The position numbers and the translations under genes are program-made. The notes under the pieces are model-generated. The model did not search any database, was not told the DNA's origin, and worked only from the letters and a program-made list of their open reading frames with translations. This document shows, piece by piece, positions 39,783 through 50,839 of a DNA stretch of 64,000 nucleotides; within the stretch, counting starts at the first letter, position 1; every line of letters begins with the position of its first letter. Where the stretch lies: assembly GCF_002443255.2 (NCBI RefSeq), contig NW_019211455.1:5066597-5130596 (forward strand), in the 5' to 3' direction. The DNA is from Varroa destructor (taxonomy: Eukaryota; Arthropoda; Arachnida; Mesostigmata; Varroidae).

Positions 39783-39816
39783 ATTCTTAGTTAGTCATAT
39801 ACGACTAACTAAGAAT
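39783..39816. repeat. Perfect 14-bp inverted repeat with 6-base loop
   Basis: ATTCTTAGTTAGTC (39783-39796) and GACTAACTAAGAAT (39803-39816) are exact complements around ATATAC. The arms are of mixed sequence, not simple repeat, so chance is unlikely. No T-run follows, and eukaryotic termination would not use one. Function unknown. Confidence 0.7.
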
Positions 39817-40293
39817 ACATATATAGTATAACTAGAATGATAATCCTATCGCCAGTTTTGTGTCAGACTTTCGGGTGTATAGCTGTGCTTTGGTCCAAGT
39901 AAATTGTATGTATGTGCGTGCAGGCTCGTGTACCAATAACATTTGCATCTACTTCACCGTGAAGTGTTCGACTAGAGACGTTTGAATTAGCTCAACTCGT
40001 TTCGCGGCAGTTGCAGTATAGGCCCGGAGCAGAGAGGCAAAAACAAAGCCGACGTTTATTGGGTATCATTCAATTTAGTCGGCTTTCAGCATTCACAAGC
40101 TTACTACAACAATAATTTCGTTTGAATTACACATATTTCCTTGCCGGGGCAACTGGGAGAAAACAAGTGATCTGAAAACTTTGACACAGCTTGGAAGATT
40201 TACTATGAATACCGTCATCAGTTTCAACAAACGCTAATTATATCTGACCACACACAATTAATAGACTTGTTAGTCGTTGGCGTGATGGTGTTT

Positions 40294-40312
40294 ATACATA
40301 CATACATACATA
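40294..40312. repeat. (ACAT)n tetranucleotide repeat
   Basis: About four to five ATAC units running into TATAT. Confidence 0.8.
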
Positions 40313-40890
40313 TATTCAGTTGTTATTTTTCCAAGGGGATAGAACAGGACTTCCTAATCTAGTTCGAAAATTCACATATCAGCTAACGGAGAAGAGGACA
40401 TCGAGTTGGACATAATGATGTTATCGTAGTTATTAATAGGTGTGCAACTGCCAGAAAAAATGATAAATATTAATATTATAATTATAACCTTTATTATTAT
40501 CGTTATTATTGCTATTGCATCGTGCTGTTGCTGTGGCGTTTTTAGGCGTCGTCCAGCTCGTATTTGTCGTAGGTCTATATACGTGTCTCATCCAGACACA
40601 GCCATTGCCCTTGTGGCTTTCCTCATATAATAAACGCTATGCTTAATAAATATCGCATGCATTATAAAGAACTCTTATGCCTTTTCACAGCCGTCCGATT
40701 ATCCGTCGCTCGCCCTCGGATCTGGTCTCTCTTTTTCTATTTAAGACATTGAGAAAAATGAAATTTTCCCTTCTCTTTCGACTTGTGTATAATCGACGTC
40801 AAGGCGTTTATTACTGGCCTTTTGTGTAAGCTTTGCCGCGAACTGCAGATTAAGATGACCGACTTGTTATTAGTTCATGATTTTTTTCCG

Positions 40891-40909
40891 TATTATTATT
40901 ATTATTATT
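40891..40909. repeat. (TTA)6 trinucleotide repeat
   Basis: Short perfect run followed by TTGTTG. Confidence 0.85.
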
Positions 40910-41140
40910 GTTGTTAAATTCGTTCAAGCATTTGGGGGGACTAAACCCCCGAAACTGCTTCGCCTACCACAGAATTCGCGCTTTGTTCCGGGTTCGTTCA
41001 GCACTGCTTTCTGTAATAATAGTAATATACATCTCCTCCTAAACGTCTAATTATATTGTGTAAATATCGTCACGAACTTAACTTTCTGGTGATATTCGGG
41101 TCATAATATTAGTAATATCATTATTGTTCGATAATATTAT

Positions 41141-41190
41141 TATCACTAATATTATTATTATTATTATTATTATTATTTTTATTAGTGATA
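41141..41190. repeat. (TTA)n tract enclosed by 11-bp inverted repeats
   Basis: TATCACTAATA at 41141-41151 is the exact reverse complement of TATTAGTGATA at 41180-41190. About nine TTA units lie between them. The 60 bases to the left hold further AATATTA inverted pieces. Confidence 0.65.
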
Positions 41191-42440
41191 TATACAACAT
41201 TGCTGTCTGAACGAAATTCTCTACACAAGTGTCTGCTCACTGCGTCCCAATGTAGAGTGATTTTGTCTTTCTCGGGGAACTTATCGTTAACGCAATATTC
41301 TCAAAATTCAGCTCAACTTATAGCAAGTTTTATCTAGTTCCATCCAGTGCTTTCGTTCTACCCGACGAAAGCTAATGTCGCATACAGCTTTCTATCTCCA
41401 TGAATGAAACGCCGCTTCGAGTAACTATCGTGTTGGCATTGGATTCATTGTCCGCAAAACACGGGCGTGAACCCCGTTCTCGCCTATAAAGGGTCATATC
41501 AGTTAGAACCTTTTCCGGTATGCTCAAGATAGCATTCCTCGGTTCTGGCTTTCTTCATATGGTCTGGAACATCTCGGATCTGTTTACTTGGAAGGTAGGT
41601 ACCTTGCTATGTTCGATACAGGGCAGCCCATGTACCAATATTCGTCTACTTCTCCCATCAGGCCTATTTCACCTGTGTAGGTCTGAAGCCGGTAAGAGCT
41701 TGTTGAGTTTCCGAGCTCATCGGTAGTGTGCTCTTACGACGGATGAGCGCCTTGGCACCCGAGCTAACAACGCCCGCCGATGATGAAGCCCCGCCAAAAA
41801 GGTCCAACTCCTAAAAGCAAAACGCGCCATGCGACGTCGAACAAACACAAAGGTACAATAATCAAAAAAAGAATAATATAAACAATGCAACAAACTTTCT
41901 CTGTCGTGCAACGACGGACATTGCAAGGTCTGCTTGAAAAACGATCAAGAACTCGGCTCTGAAAAGGCCTCCTAAATAGGAAATATCAGTTCTACTTATT
42001 AACAAAAACGTGCGACGGCTAAAAGAAACTTTGAGCTCAACAGCAATAGACGACCGAGTGAAAAATACGAAACCTAGCATTCTTTAGGGCACTGTACTTC
42101 ATATATTTTAATAACATTCGGTACGAAGTGAACTCACTATAGAAGGTCATAGTCAATAAAGGAAGGAACAAGCCCTTTCAGAGTTAATCATAGGGTCCAC
42201 AATTAGTCTGATACTTGCTAGTTCGCTTTACAGCAAGTAGTAGCAGCAACAAATGTAGTTTCGCAGAAGAAGTCGATCCAGGCAGTTGAGGTAGGTAACG
42301 AACTTGCAGTAATATATATACAATAGATGTTCTAGTCCATTATACACTCGACAGGATCACGATGGTGCCGTATGCCTGTCTACAATCATGAATGCTTCTG
42401 TTATAGATTCGACAATCAATTGTTGTTCTTAAATCCGATC

Positions 42441-42441
<1 letters not shown>

Positions 42442-42476
<35 letters not shown>

Positions 42477-42480
42477 TTGT
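42442..42480. repeat. (CTG)11(TTG)2 trinucleotide repeat
   Basis: Reads CAG on the minus strand, just inside the putative intron after the 42.5 kb candidate exon. On the plus strand it gives a poly-Leu frame that I regard as an artefact. Confidence 0.9.
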
Positions 42481-42511
42481 TAAACCCTTTGCTAATGGCA
42501 CCCTACACTAC

Positions 42512-42607
42512 CTGTAGCTTAGAAGCGAGCAGATCATGCAGTGGGCTTCCAGGCTCCGACGTCAGCAGCTGTGCCTGCATGTCCAGCTCCAGAGCAAGCA
42601 CATCGAA
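42512..42607 (-). CDS. Candidate internal exon of an unidentified minus-strand gene
   Basis: A 96-nt segment is bounded by a strong acceptor (TTTTGTGTGTTTTGCAG) and a donor CAG|GTAGTG. Only one frame is open throughout, phase 0 to phase 0, giving 32 residues: FDVLALELDMQAQLLTSEPG then SPLHDLLASKLQ. The acidic/hydrophobic pattern looks coding, and the other two frames stop. A (CTG/CAG)n tract lies about 30 bp downstream in the flanking intron. I do not recognise the protein. It does not match the B56 C-terminal tail. Chance cannot be excluded for an exon this short. Confidence 0.35.
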
Positions 42608-44142
42608 CTGCAAAACACACAAAACTACACGTAAACACGCGAGCGCACAAAAACGACTGGTAGATATCAAACGGGGCCGTCAACTATTACCACTAAAGAA
42701 AGTAAGTAGGTCAACCTAAAATTGCAATGTTAGAGATACTTAAGCATTTCCTCGCGGAGCAAGCTTAATGAGCTTATACGTGCCGGATCAAGGACCCCAT
42801 CACTAGCTAATAAGTTGTTGATGGGCTAAGAAACTGTGCTAGAGTCCTAACTACGCCAAAGGAAAGTTTAGACGCCACGCGATGCTAGCTAACTTCCGAA
42901 ACTTATAGATATCGTCTAGGAAAAATGCAGTTTGCCTATCGGTACCAATTAAGTCCAGCCTGAAACGGTGTTTACTTCTATTATACCACGACTATACTGG
43001 CTTTAGGCACTGCAAGTGTCCTAATTCTATCTTGCGCAACAACCTATAGAAAAAGGGCACAATCTAATTAAACATATTAGCCATTTGCTTTTATTTGTTA
43101 TTGTCATGTTTTCCATGGTTCATCGTTCTGTTGTGGACGTTGGTTGCTTGTTACTGTTGTCGAATATCTAGAGTATCACCACACGGAACAATCGAGCCAC
43201 GGGGCCTGTGGAGTTCCTTAGTCCCTGGGTTAACTTCACCTAGTTTCCTCGTTTATCATCATTAATATCGCTATCTCGTCTAAACCCACGTCTTTCCGCA
43301 TTCGGCTAACATGGCATGTTTCACTGCCCTTTGTTTGTCCATTTTCAATCATCGACCTCATAATGAATTTCGTCTGCAAGAACCTTCGTCTGCTCATTAT
43401 CAATTACCGTTTTGTGTTACCTGCTATTCGTAGTTGTAGCTGTTTGCAGTTACGTTTCGTTGATGTGTTTCATTAACATCTTCGTAGTTTATCTTCTAGT
43501 GCTTATCTGCTCCTGTTTCTCTTTCTTCTTTGTCGTCTGCTAGTAAATGTTACATCACGGCTGTTTTTCTATAATCGGCTCTGTATTGTGTTGTTACTGT
43601 TCGTGTTGATACTGCTGTTTGTATGCCTGTCTGTGTGTTTGTTCATCCCGTAACTATCTATATGACACACAGGAAAAACCGTTCTCGAAATCAGAGGCGA
43701 CCGCAACAGTCAAACAGAACAGGTTCAGTTATCCCTGGCGCATTTTCCTGCTTTCATTGTCATCTCATTTGCTGGCTAGCTCCTTCAAAACTTGTCAAAC
43801 TCACATCAGATTCTATTCCATTTCGTCCACGTGCTTGCCTCATGAAGGCTTTGCATGACATACACACGACGCTGCATTTGTTAGGCGCCGAAACAAGAGG
43901 AGATTGGAGAGTCGTCGTGGGCTGTTGTGATCAACCAGCGAATTGGCTGCGGCGCGAACCAATACGACCCAGCTACCAGTTGATCGTGTCTGTCTCGTTG
44001 ACGATTTCCCTTTCTCCCTCCCTACCTTTGGGCATGTAGTTGTTCTATGCTTCTCTCTATGCTGTCGTCATCATCGTCGTTATCGTTGCTGTTGTTGGTG
44101 TTGCTCACGTGTTCTCACGCACACTCACGCATCTGTTACTAC

Positions 44143-44239
44143 CTGGTCGCTTATCAAGATCGGGCTTCCTCGACTTTGTGGCTGGCACAGGTTTTCGATC
44201 GTTCTAGTGCTTGCTATGACGTTGCCAATTGGCCACCTG
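44143..44239 (-). CDS. Weak candidate exon upstream of the 42.5 kb exon
   Basis: A 97-nt minus-strand segment lies between TTATTTCAG and CAG|GTAGTA. One frame is open (RWPIGNVIASTRTIENLCQ..SPILISDQ) and ends in phase 0, which would join to the phase-0 start of the 42.5 kb candidate. The composition is unremarkable and the acceptor pyrimidine tract is short. Treat it as a hypothesis. Confidence 0.15.
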
Positions 44240-44300
44240 CTGAAATAACGTGCCGTAACATCACGACTCGCTAGTCAGTATTACTCTTCGTCTCCACTAA

Positions 44301-44304
<4 letters not shown>

Positions 44305-44331
<27 letters not shown>
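44305..44331. repeat. (TA)13 microsatellite
   Basis: A perfect TA run. Confidence 0.9.
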
Positions 44332-44952
44332 GTAATTAAACTTGAATGAGAGGGAAATGAACAAGGATGAGCGGAAGGTGGCCACCATCGTTGCAATTTC
44401 GCCGCCCTATCTCCAGGCCTATCTAAATAGGATATTCAGATAGGGAAACGATAAATGATCGTGTCGAATATAATGTTACAGATGTGTTGTAGGCCAACAC
44501 AGACATGCAAATACACCGAATGCGTCCTCGCTGTTGTTCACAGAAACTAACAGTCAGACATTCGTTTTGGGTTTTTTGGGTTTGACGTTTTTGGGTTGAG
44601 ACAGCCATTGACAAACAACTCGCGGCTACTTCCCATACCGCATTTTCATATCTATTGCTGTTCGTCTACGGTCTATTGTTATGGCAGTTAATTTCCTTAA
44701 TTCATTACTGTAGGCTGGCATAAGAGGAGAAAGAATTCCATCTATCAACCAGGCGTGCATGAGTATAGCCTTTTTCGGTATTATTATGGTATTGTTTTTG
44801 TAATTTGCCGCGCCACATTCCGACTGAGAGATTCGAACGGGGAAGACCTGCTATGCAAATCGAGTTATCCCTGCCATGCGAATTAGGCAAGCCATTTAGA
44901 AATTGAAGAACCATCTTGAATGCTCCAAATGAGCTTGCAAAAGTCGTATACG

Positions 44953-44955
<3 letters not shown>

Positions 44956-45019
<64 letters not shown>
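44956..45019. repeat. (AG)32 microsatellite
   Basis: Uninterrupted 64-bp AG run (CT on the other strand). The Ser-Leu frame on the minus strand is an artefact. Confidence 0.95.
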
Positions 45020-45020
<1 letters not shown>

Positions 45021-45662
45021 CAGATTGCTTTAACTGATAGTTCAGCGAGGATTTTGACCAAATCTAATCCTCCTCGACGCCATATTACCCATCCCGAATC
45101 TATTTGCCGACCCCGGTTACCCTGTGGTTAGTTAGCCCCTCCGCCCCCCTGTCCTCCTGCCCCGTTCCTTTCCTCCCGATTTTGTTGGTGTGTCTTCGAT
45201 TGAACTGATTCGAATTTTTCGTCACCGACCAATCCAGTTTATTGTCGCACGTTGCGTTAACCATAATCATCGCTCTTGGCATCTTGTCCAGACGACCTTT
45301 GTCTTGCCAACTGCACGCCCGTGCTAGCAATCGTCATGTTCTTGTATTCTATATTGCAGCTAGTAGTTCTTTATTACGGGTGCATTTTCTTATTCTGTGT
45401 TATTATTGTAATAATCATTAATACAGCTTTGTCAGTCCCGGGGTAAGGAGCCTTGCTTCGCTCGCTTAGTAGTATTCACCTCTAATTGGTTTTCCGTTTT
45501 TTTCCCGTAACGCAATTGATGTCCGTCTACTACCACGTGATTAGTTCAACATTGCCACCATGGCCATTATCGTCGTTCTAACCGAATTTGCGAGTTGAAG
45601 CAAAATCGAGTCGTCCACCTCAGCTGCCCAATCCCCTTTTCCTCTCATACAACGCGACTTTC

Positions 45663-45682
45663 TATATATATATATATATATA
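45663..45682. repeat. (TA)10 microsatellite
   Basis: A perfect TA run. Confidence 0.9.
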
Positions 45683-47000
45683 TGTTCTATCGTCTAATTT
45701 ATTTATCGATTTACTTTCCTCTACGCCTGTTGATTTACTAGTTCATTCGTACAATTAATGTTAAATATATTCATGACCTTACGATCGTTATTGTTATAAT
45801 TGTTCTTATTTATTATTATCTTTCGTATTATTTAATCAGCAGCTCTACAGTTGGTGTTTCTTTCGGTCTCGCCTTTTCTCTCTCGGGTTCCTTTGACATG
45901 AGTTGTGTACGTATGTGTGTATGTGTGTGTCACTCTCTGTTAGGGTACAGGAAAAAAAGGAGTAGATGACAATTATGATCCTTCATCCTCCTTTTCATCT
46001 ATCTCATTATTATCATCATTACTATTATTATTACTCTTGCTATTTTTCACGATCGAACTCACTCGATCCGCCTCTGTGGCATTCTGTTTTTCAGACTCGT
46101 TCCCTCTCACACAGACACACCCTCGTACTATCGTCTAGCCGTCGCCACGTCGATCTTGTTGCCTTTTCTTTCCTTTATCCTTTCACACCACCATCACCAT
46201 GGTCTCTTTCTAGCCCTCACTTGCTTACGCTCCCGACACTCGCGCTTTTCATTTATCATTATTCTTGTACATAGTATTTTTTATGACTCTCTCGGCACAG
46301 GTGTCTCGAACGCCGATGTCCTGCCTTGTCTCCAATTACCTCGAGGGTACGCGTTTCCTCGTTGATCTTTTTCTCTGTGGCATTCCCTCGACCCCTTCAT
46401 CTAAAACCTTTACCAAGCTATCAGATGCTTTTCTTTGACCCCTCTACAAACAACTACGCTTCTCGTTATTGTTAATATTATTACCGCTGGCTATATCCTG
46501 TTAGCCCTCAATTGCTTGAATCGTCAGCCACTTCGTGTCTTCTATTATCATTCAATCTATTTCTTGCAATTGCAGATACAACTGTGCTACCTTGAACAGC
46601 AGCGATTGCTAACTAGTTTTTTTTTTTTTCTATGTGATTTTTGTCCGTATGATCGGTCTATATGGATGTATGAGTGTATCTGTGGAGCCGACATACTCCG
46701 TCCCGCATGGCGGGGAGTGGGGGCAATTCTTCGACAGACATATGCCAACGGCTTCGAAGTCCAACGCAATCGAGGAAGTGACAAACGCGTTCGCTTTAAT
46801 TACAACGATAATAATTAATGGTGGCTCGACTGCTAGGTGCTTTCCAAATTGCTGTCTGTGTAGTAAACTCCCTACCAGTCACGCTGAACTTTCGACGTAA
46901 CTTTCACGATATAATTATTATATTAATGTAATTGCAGTAATAATTATCAACTGAAATAAAACTATCATTAGTTGACAAACAAATAAATAATGTATCGAAT

Positions 47001-47036
<36 letters not shown>
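47001..47036. repeat. (AGC)n(AGT)n repeat
   Basis: About ten AGC units followed by AGT units, a CAG/CTG-type tract. Confidence 0.9.
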
Positions 47037-47037
<1 letters not shown>

Positions 47038-47451
47038 CGTTAATAACATATTACATAGTTGAATAAGAGGTAATTATAATCGTACCGCAACGATCCTGAT
47101 CCTTTTCCCATCGATTCGTTGCTTTGCTCAGAATATTTCTACACGTCTCTTACCGTTATTTGACTTTTTCCTTCTTACTAATAAATATTAATTCCCTATT
47201 ATAATAAAAACTAATATATCCCATTTAATTATAACGTAATTACCAAGAAATGAGCTTGCTCTTTGTGACTTACTAGTAATAACGTCATCCTCGTTACCAT
47301 CGATAATAGAATGATCAATTGACGCTCGCAAAAGCCGTCCCTCGCTCGATCAGTGCCTAATGTTAGTCATTAAGCACGACTGCCATGACGTCCGTCGTGC
47401 TCTTCCCATTGTTATCATTGTACTGTTGTCAACATAAATAATTTCTGCTAT

Positions 47452-47485
47452 TATCATCATCATCATCGTCGTCGTCGTCGTCGTC
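47452..47485. repeat. (ATC)n(GTC)n repeat
   Basis: A compound trinucleotide tract. The switch from ATC to GTC looks like a spread point mutation. Confidence 0.9.
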
Positions 47486-47570
47486 ATTTTTCATCCCTAT
47501 ATACACATGTTTCTTCACTGCTATGATAATTCTTCTTGTCATTTAATCAATAATTGTTGCAGTAGTTCAT

Positions 47571-47652
47571 AATAGTAGTAGTAATAGTAGTAGTAGTAGT
47601 AGTAGTAGTAATAGTAGTAGTAGTAGTAGTAGTAGTAGTAGCAGCAGCAGCA

Positions 47653-47693
<41 letters not shown>
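47571..47693. repeat. Compound (TAG)n(CAG)n repeat, about 120 bp
   Basis: About 70 bp of TAG (with TAA interruptions) switches abruptly to about 53 bp of CAG at 47641, with one GGA interruption. On the minus strand it gives runs of Cys and Tyr in one frame, which are not credible as protein. Confidence 0.95.
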
Positions 47694-47694
<1 letters not shown>

Positions 47695-49914
47695 TCTCTC
47701 CTTATCATAGGGATATTTAGTATCAGGATATTGTGCTGTATGTGTTGCCCGTTGTCTGATCACCAATTCTCCTCGTTTTCCATTTGACTTCTCTATTTAG
47801 CACTCATTTCTACACTGTCACGTTTTGTTACTGTTTCTTTATCATTTGTTGAGTTGCCACCGTCCGACCAGCAGATACGGGAGAGTAAAGCAGTCCTGTA
47901 GTAATGGTACCATTCGCACAAATTGGCATAACCGACCGAGCACGGAATAGTTTCGTTACCGTGCATAAAACAGTACTATTATCCGCTTCGTCCCGCCAGT
48001 GTCCTGCTTCCCGCCGTTCATTCTCGACTCTGTCATTCAGCTTCCTTTTGGCCCTACTTCGTTACCAAGCCGCTCGTCAAGCTCTGCCTTCTAGCTTAGT
48101 GAATCTATCATCATTGTTTCACGCCTTCAACGTATCGATGTATATCCCCACAACCAATATATAGCAACCCTATCAGATGTCTAACTGACGGGTACAGTAA
48201 AATTGTTTCAATAGTCCCGTAAAGTTTTGGCTTCTCATAGGCCTAGCCTAACGTGCATTATACTGAAGATGGCACACGCGTTTCTGCCGTAGAAAGAATC
48301 GCTTAGCTCTTCGGACCAGCTACGAAGAAAAACATGGCAAAAACAAGAAAAGTCCGTCATCTGTCGAGTTGCGCCCATTAAATTACCTACTAATTAATCA
48401 GTAAAGCCGCAAGAAATGTTTAGCAACAGATGTTTTGTAAACATCTGATCTGGTCTCCATATTTTTATCAATCGTGTATGCATTGCTGCCCATCACATGG
48501 ATCTTCTCGCTTCTATTTCGTACGTTTTTTTTTTGATGGCATTACTTTTACAGAGGTTTTTCATTCATCATCTCCAACGACTGCCCTTCATAATTTAGTT
48601 CAACGACTATCAGTAGAATAAAATTTTCGTATCTGATGGATAAGCTGGTAGCTCCCAGAACTCTCGTTTGACCATACCGTTTTCAAGAGATAGCTTGTAA
48701 GGCCAACCTACCAATACCGACTTAGCAAGACAACCCGTTCTCTAACCCAGTCCGTTTCTCTAACGCAGATTGAACACAAAAGTACAGCACAATTGGAAAA
48801 GTGCAAACGTAACTGCGTGCCTAGTTTTAGGTTTATCTGTGATCGGAAAATGAAATTACCATTCAGAACGTTAAAAGCGAAACAGGTCACGAGCCTAGGG
48901 CAGGGGCATACAAAAGACAAATCAAGGAAAGCTACACAAAATCGATGTAATGGAGCTATATACACATCTTTTTTAGCTTTCCTTATCCCAAAGACTCAGA
49001 GAGAAATGGCCTTGTCTAATTACCATTAAGCATGTGCCAGAAATGTCTAGGACAAACCGATTTGCAAAAAAGCAACTATCCAATTCTTTACTATAATACC
49101 GGTCGTTACAACACCTGCTCTTTCTTTCCATTATCCCACAGAGGCCAGATCATGCGCTGTGCGCATGTACATTCGCTCTGGCCGCATTTATACACGGGGC
49201 TGTTAAGCTGTGGCTCCTTACGATAACGTCTGACCAGGACATGGGTGCTTTCACCTGGGTTCAAGGACACCGGATGTGAACGCACCTTCCCGATCCGTTT
49301 CCTAACCTCCTATTACGCCACCATATATGGGCTTACAGCTTACTGGCGATTCACTGAGGCATTGTACCCCCTGCTAATTGATTGACGGTAATAGCCGACG
49401 TCTCCTGAAGGTCGTGTCGTGTCCACGACGGCAGCTCGTAGGCAACTGTAGGCCACTTGACATTTCTCTAGTCCACTCTATTCGATATTGGTATCCATTT
49501 ATAATATATCATGACAATCCGTATGCATCCATTGTGGCTCGCTAGAGTAGCGATTGCTGTATGAACCTATCGCGTAAGGTTTCGTTTCGTCTTAGTGTAC
49601 TTCATAGACTCGACTTTAAAAACAGAATAGTTACGGCGATAGTACTACTCCTCCTTCCGCCAGGTATAGCGGTGCTCGCCTTTTTCCCGATTAGATAGCC
49701 TGTCGACCCAGTAATGCTGTTTCCGTGCTGGTATGACGTGGGTCGTGCGACGTGAGGTGGTGTCTCTTCTAAATATATGACGCGCCAACCCGTCGTTCAG
49801 TGATCGGTTTCGTTTTCTACGCGTCTTTCAGCTCGTTCGAGAATGTTGCCGGATTCGAACATCGCATTGCTTCGTCAACTCTTATCTGTTTCCATCCACC
49901 CGTCTTCCTAAATC

Positions 49915-49951
49915 CTGCTGCTGTTGTTGTTGTTGTTGTTGTTGATGCTGA

Positions 49952-49984
<33 letters not shown>
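49915..49984. repeat. (TTG)n repeat, poly-Gln potential on minus strand
   Basis: About 70 bp of TTG/CTG with ATG interruptions. One minus-strand frame reads Ser-Gly-Arg-Lys-Ser-Lys, about 22 Gln with two His, then Asp-Leu-Gly-Arg-Arg. It stops soon on both sides, and no good splice acceptor precedes it. Confidence 0.9.
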
Positions 49985-49986
<2 letters not shown>

Positions 49987-50126
49987 GCTTTTCCTTCCAC
50001 TCTGCGATCCACCTGAATCCACATTTTCGGTTCGTCATGCTTTCACATTACCTCAGTCTGCAGTTGTTGCTGAATGCACACCGACTAGAAATAGACAGAG
50101 AAAAGAGAAAATAACACAAAGACAGC

Positions 50127-50190
50127 ACAACAACAACAACAACAACAACAACAACAGAGAAGAGAACAACAACAACAACAACAACAACAA
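50127..50190. repeat. (AAC)n repeat in two blocks
   Basis: Two CAA blocks separated by GAGAAGAG. This is the complement of the TTG tract 150 bp to the left, so the two can pair with each other. Confidence 0.9.
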
Positions 50191-50687
50191 ACAAACAAAG
50201 CCTCGTGTCATGACTATAGGGCCACCTATTCAGCTGCTGCTGGTGCTGCTGCTGTTCCCGCCACAGAACTAGGCCACACAGGTTTACTATAGATCTAGAA
50301 TCAAGTCCTTCGTGTCTCTTACTATGCTTACTTGTTTTAAGCTTGAAAGTTTAGGGTTACTGAGGTCATTTAACTATGACACTATAAAGTTTCTACAACT
50401 AGAAGTAGAAAAAACGGATCCAAAATACAAGCAATATTTGGTCAAGCCTTAATACACTATGTCCCTGCTTTTACTAAAATGTTTTTCAGTTTTAATAAAG
50501 GAAAAAAAAACAGGTCTTTTAGCCACTAACACTTGATTAGCAGCTAGTTGATTCTCTGACATGAAACATTTTTCACTATCGAGAAGTAGTATCAGCTAGT
50601 TATGTGCCCAGTGGGTTACCTGAAACTACGGGCCCAACGAAGTTTCGACAGCAACAAAGTAAGTCGATTTAGCATAAAAACCAGACA

Positions 50688-50724
<37 letters not shown>

Positions 50725-50748
50725 TACTACTACTACTCTACTACTACT

Positions 50749-50787
<39 letters not shown>

Positions 50788-50830
50788 CTACTACTACTCC
50801 TACTACTACTACTACTGTAGTAGTAGTAGA
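50688..50830. repeat. (CTA)n tract ending in a (TAG)n inverted copy
   Basis: About 130 bp of CTA with periodic CT or CC interruptions, then a switch to GTAGTAGTAGTAG at 50817-50829. The right end is therefore a perfect hairpin. Confidence 0.9.
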
Positions 50831-50839
50831 CTACTAATA

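Noticed and set aside
40442..40630. 62-codon frame with an Ile-rich membrane-like segment followed by four Cys
   Set aside because: It is generated by ATT and TGC/TGT low-complexity sequence. There is no start context, splice support or homologue that I know of.
42512..42607. The 42.5 kb exon as the missing B56 C-terminal tail
   Set aside because: The phase would fit N-P-Q|, but the 32 residues do not resemble the known tail and the intron would be about 9.6 kb, so I do not join them.
44800..44850. CCGTTCGAATCTCTC on the minus strand, resembling a tRNA T-loop
   Set aside because: The stem bases do not pair and there is no matching A box upstream.
47539..47766. Minus-strand frame with runs of Cys and Tyr
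   Set aside because: It is a pure translation of the TAG/CAG microsatellite.
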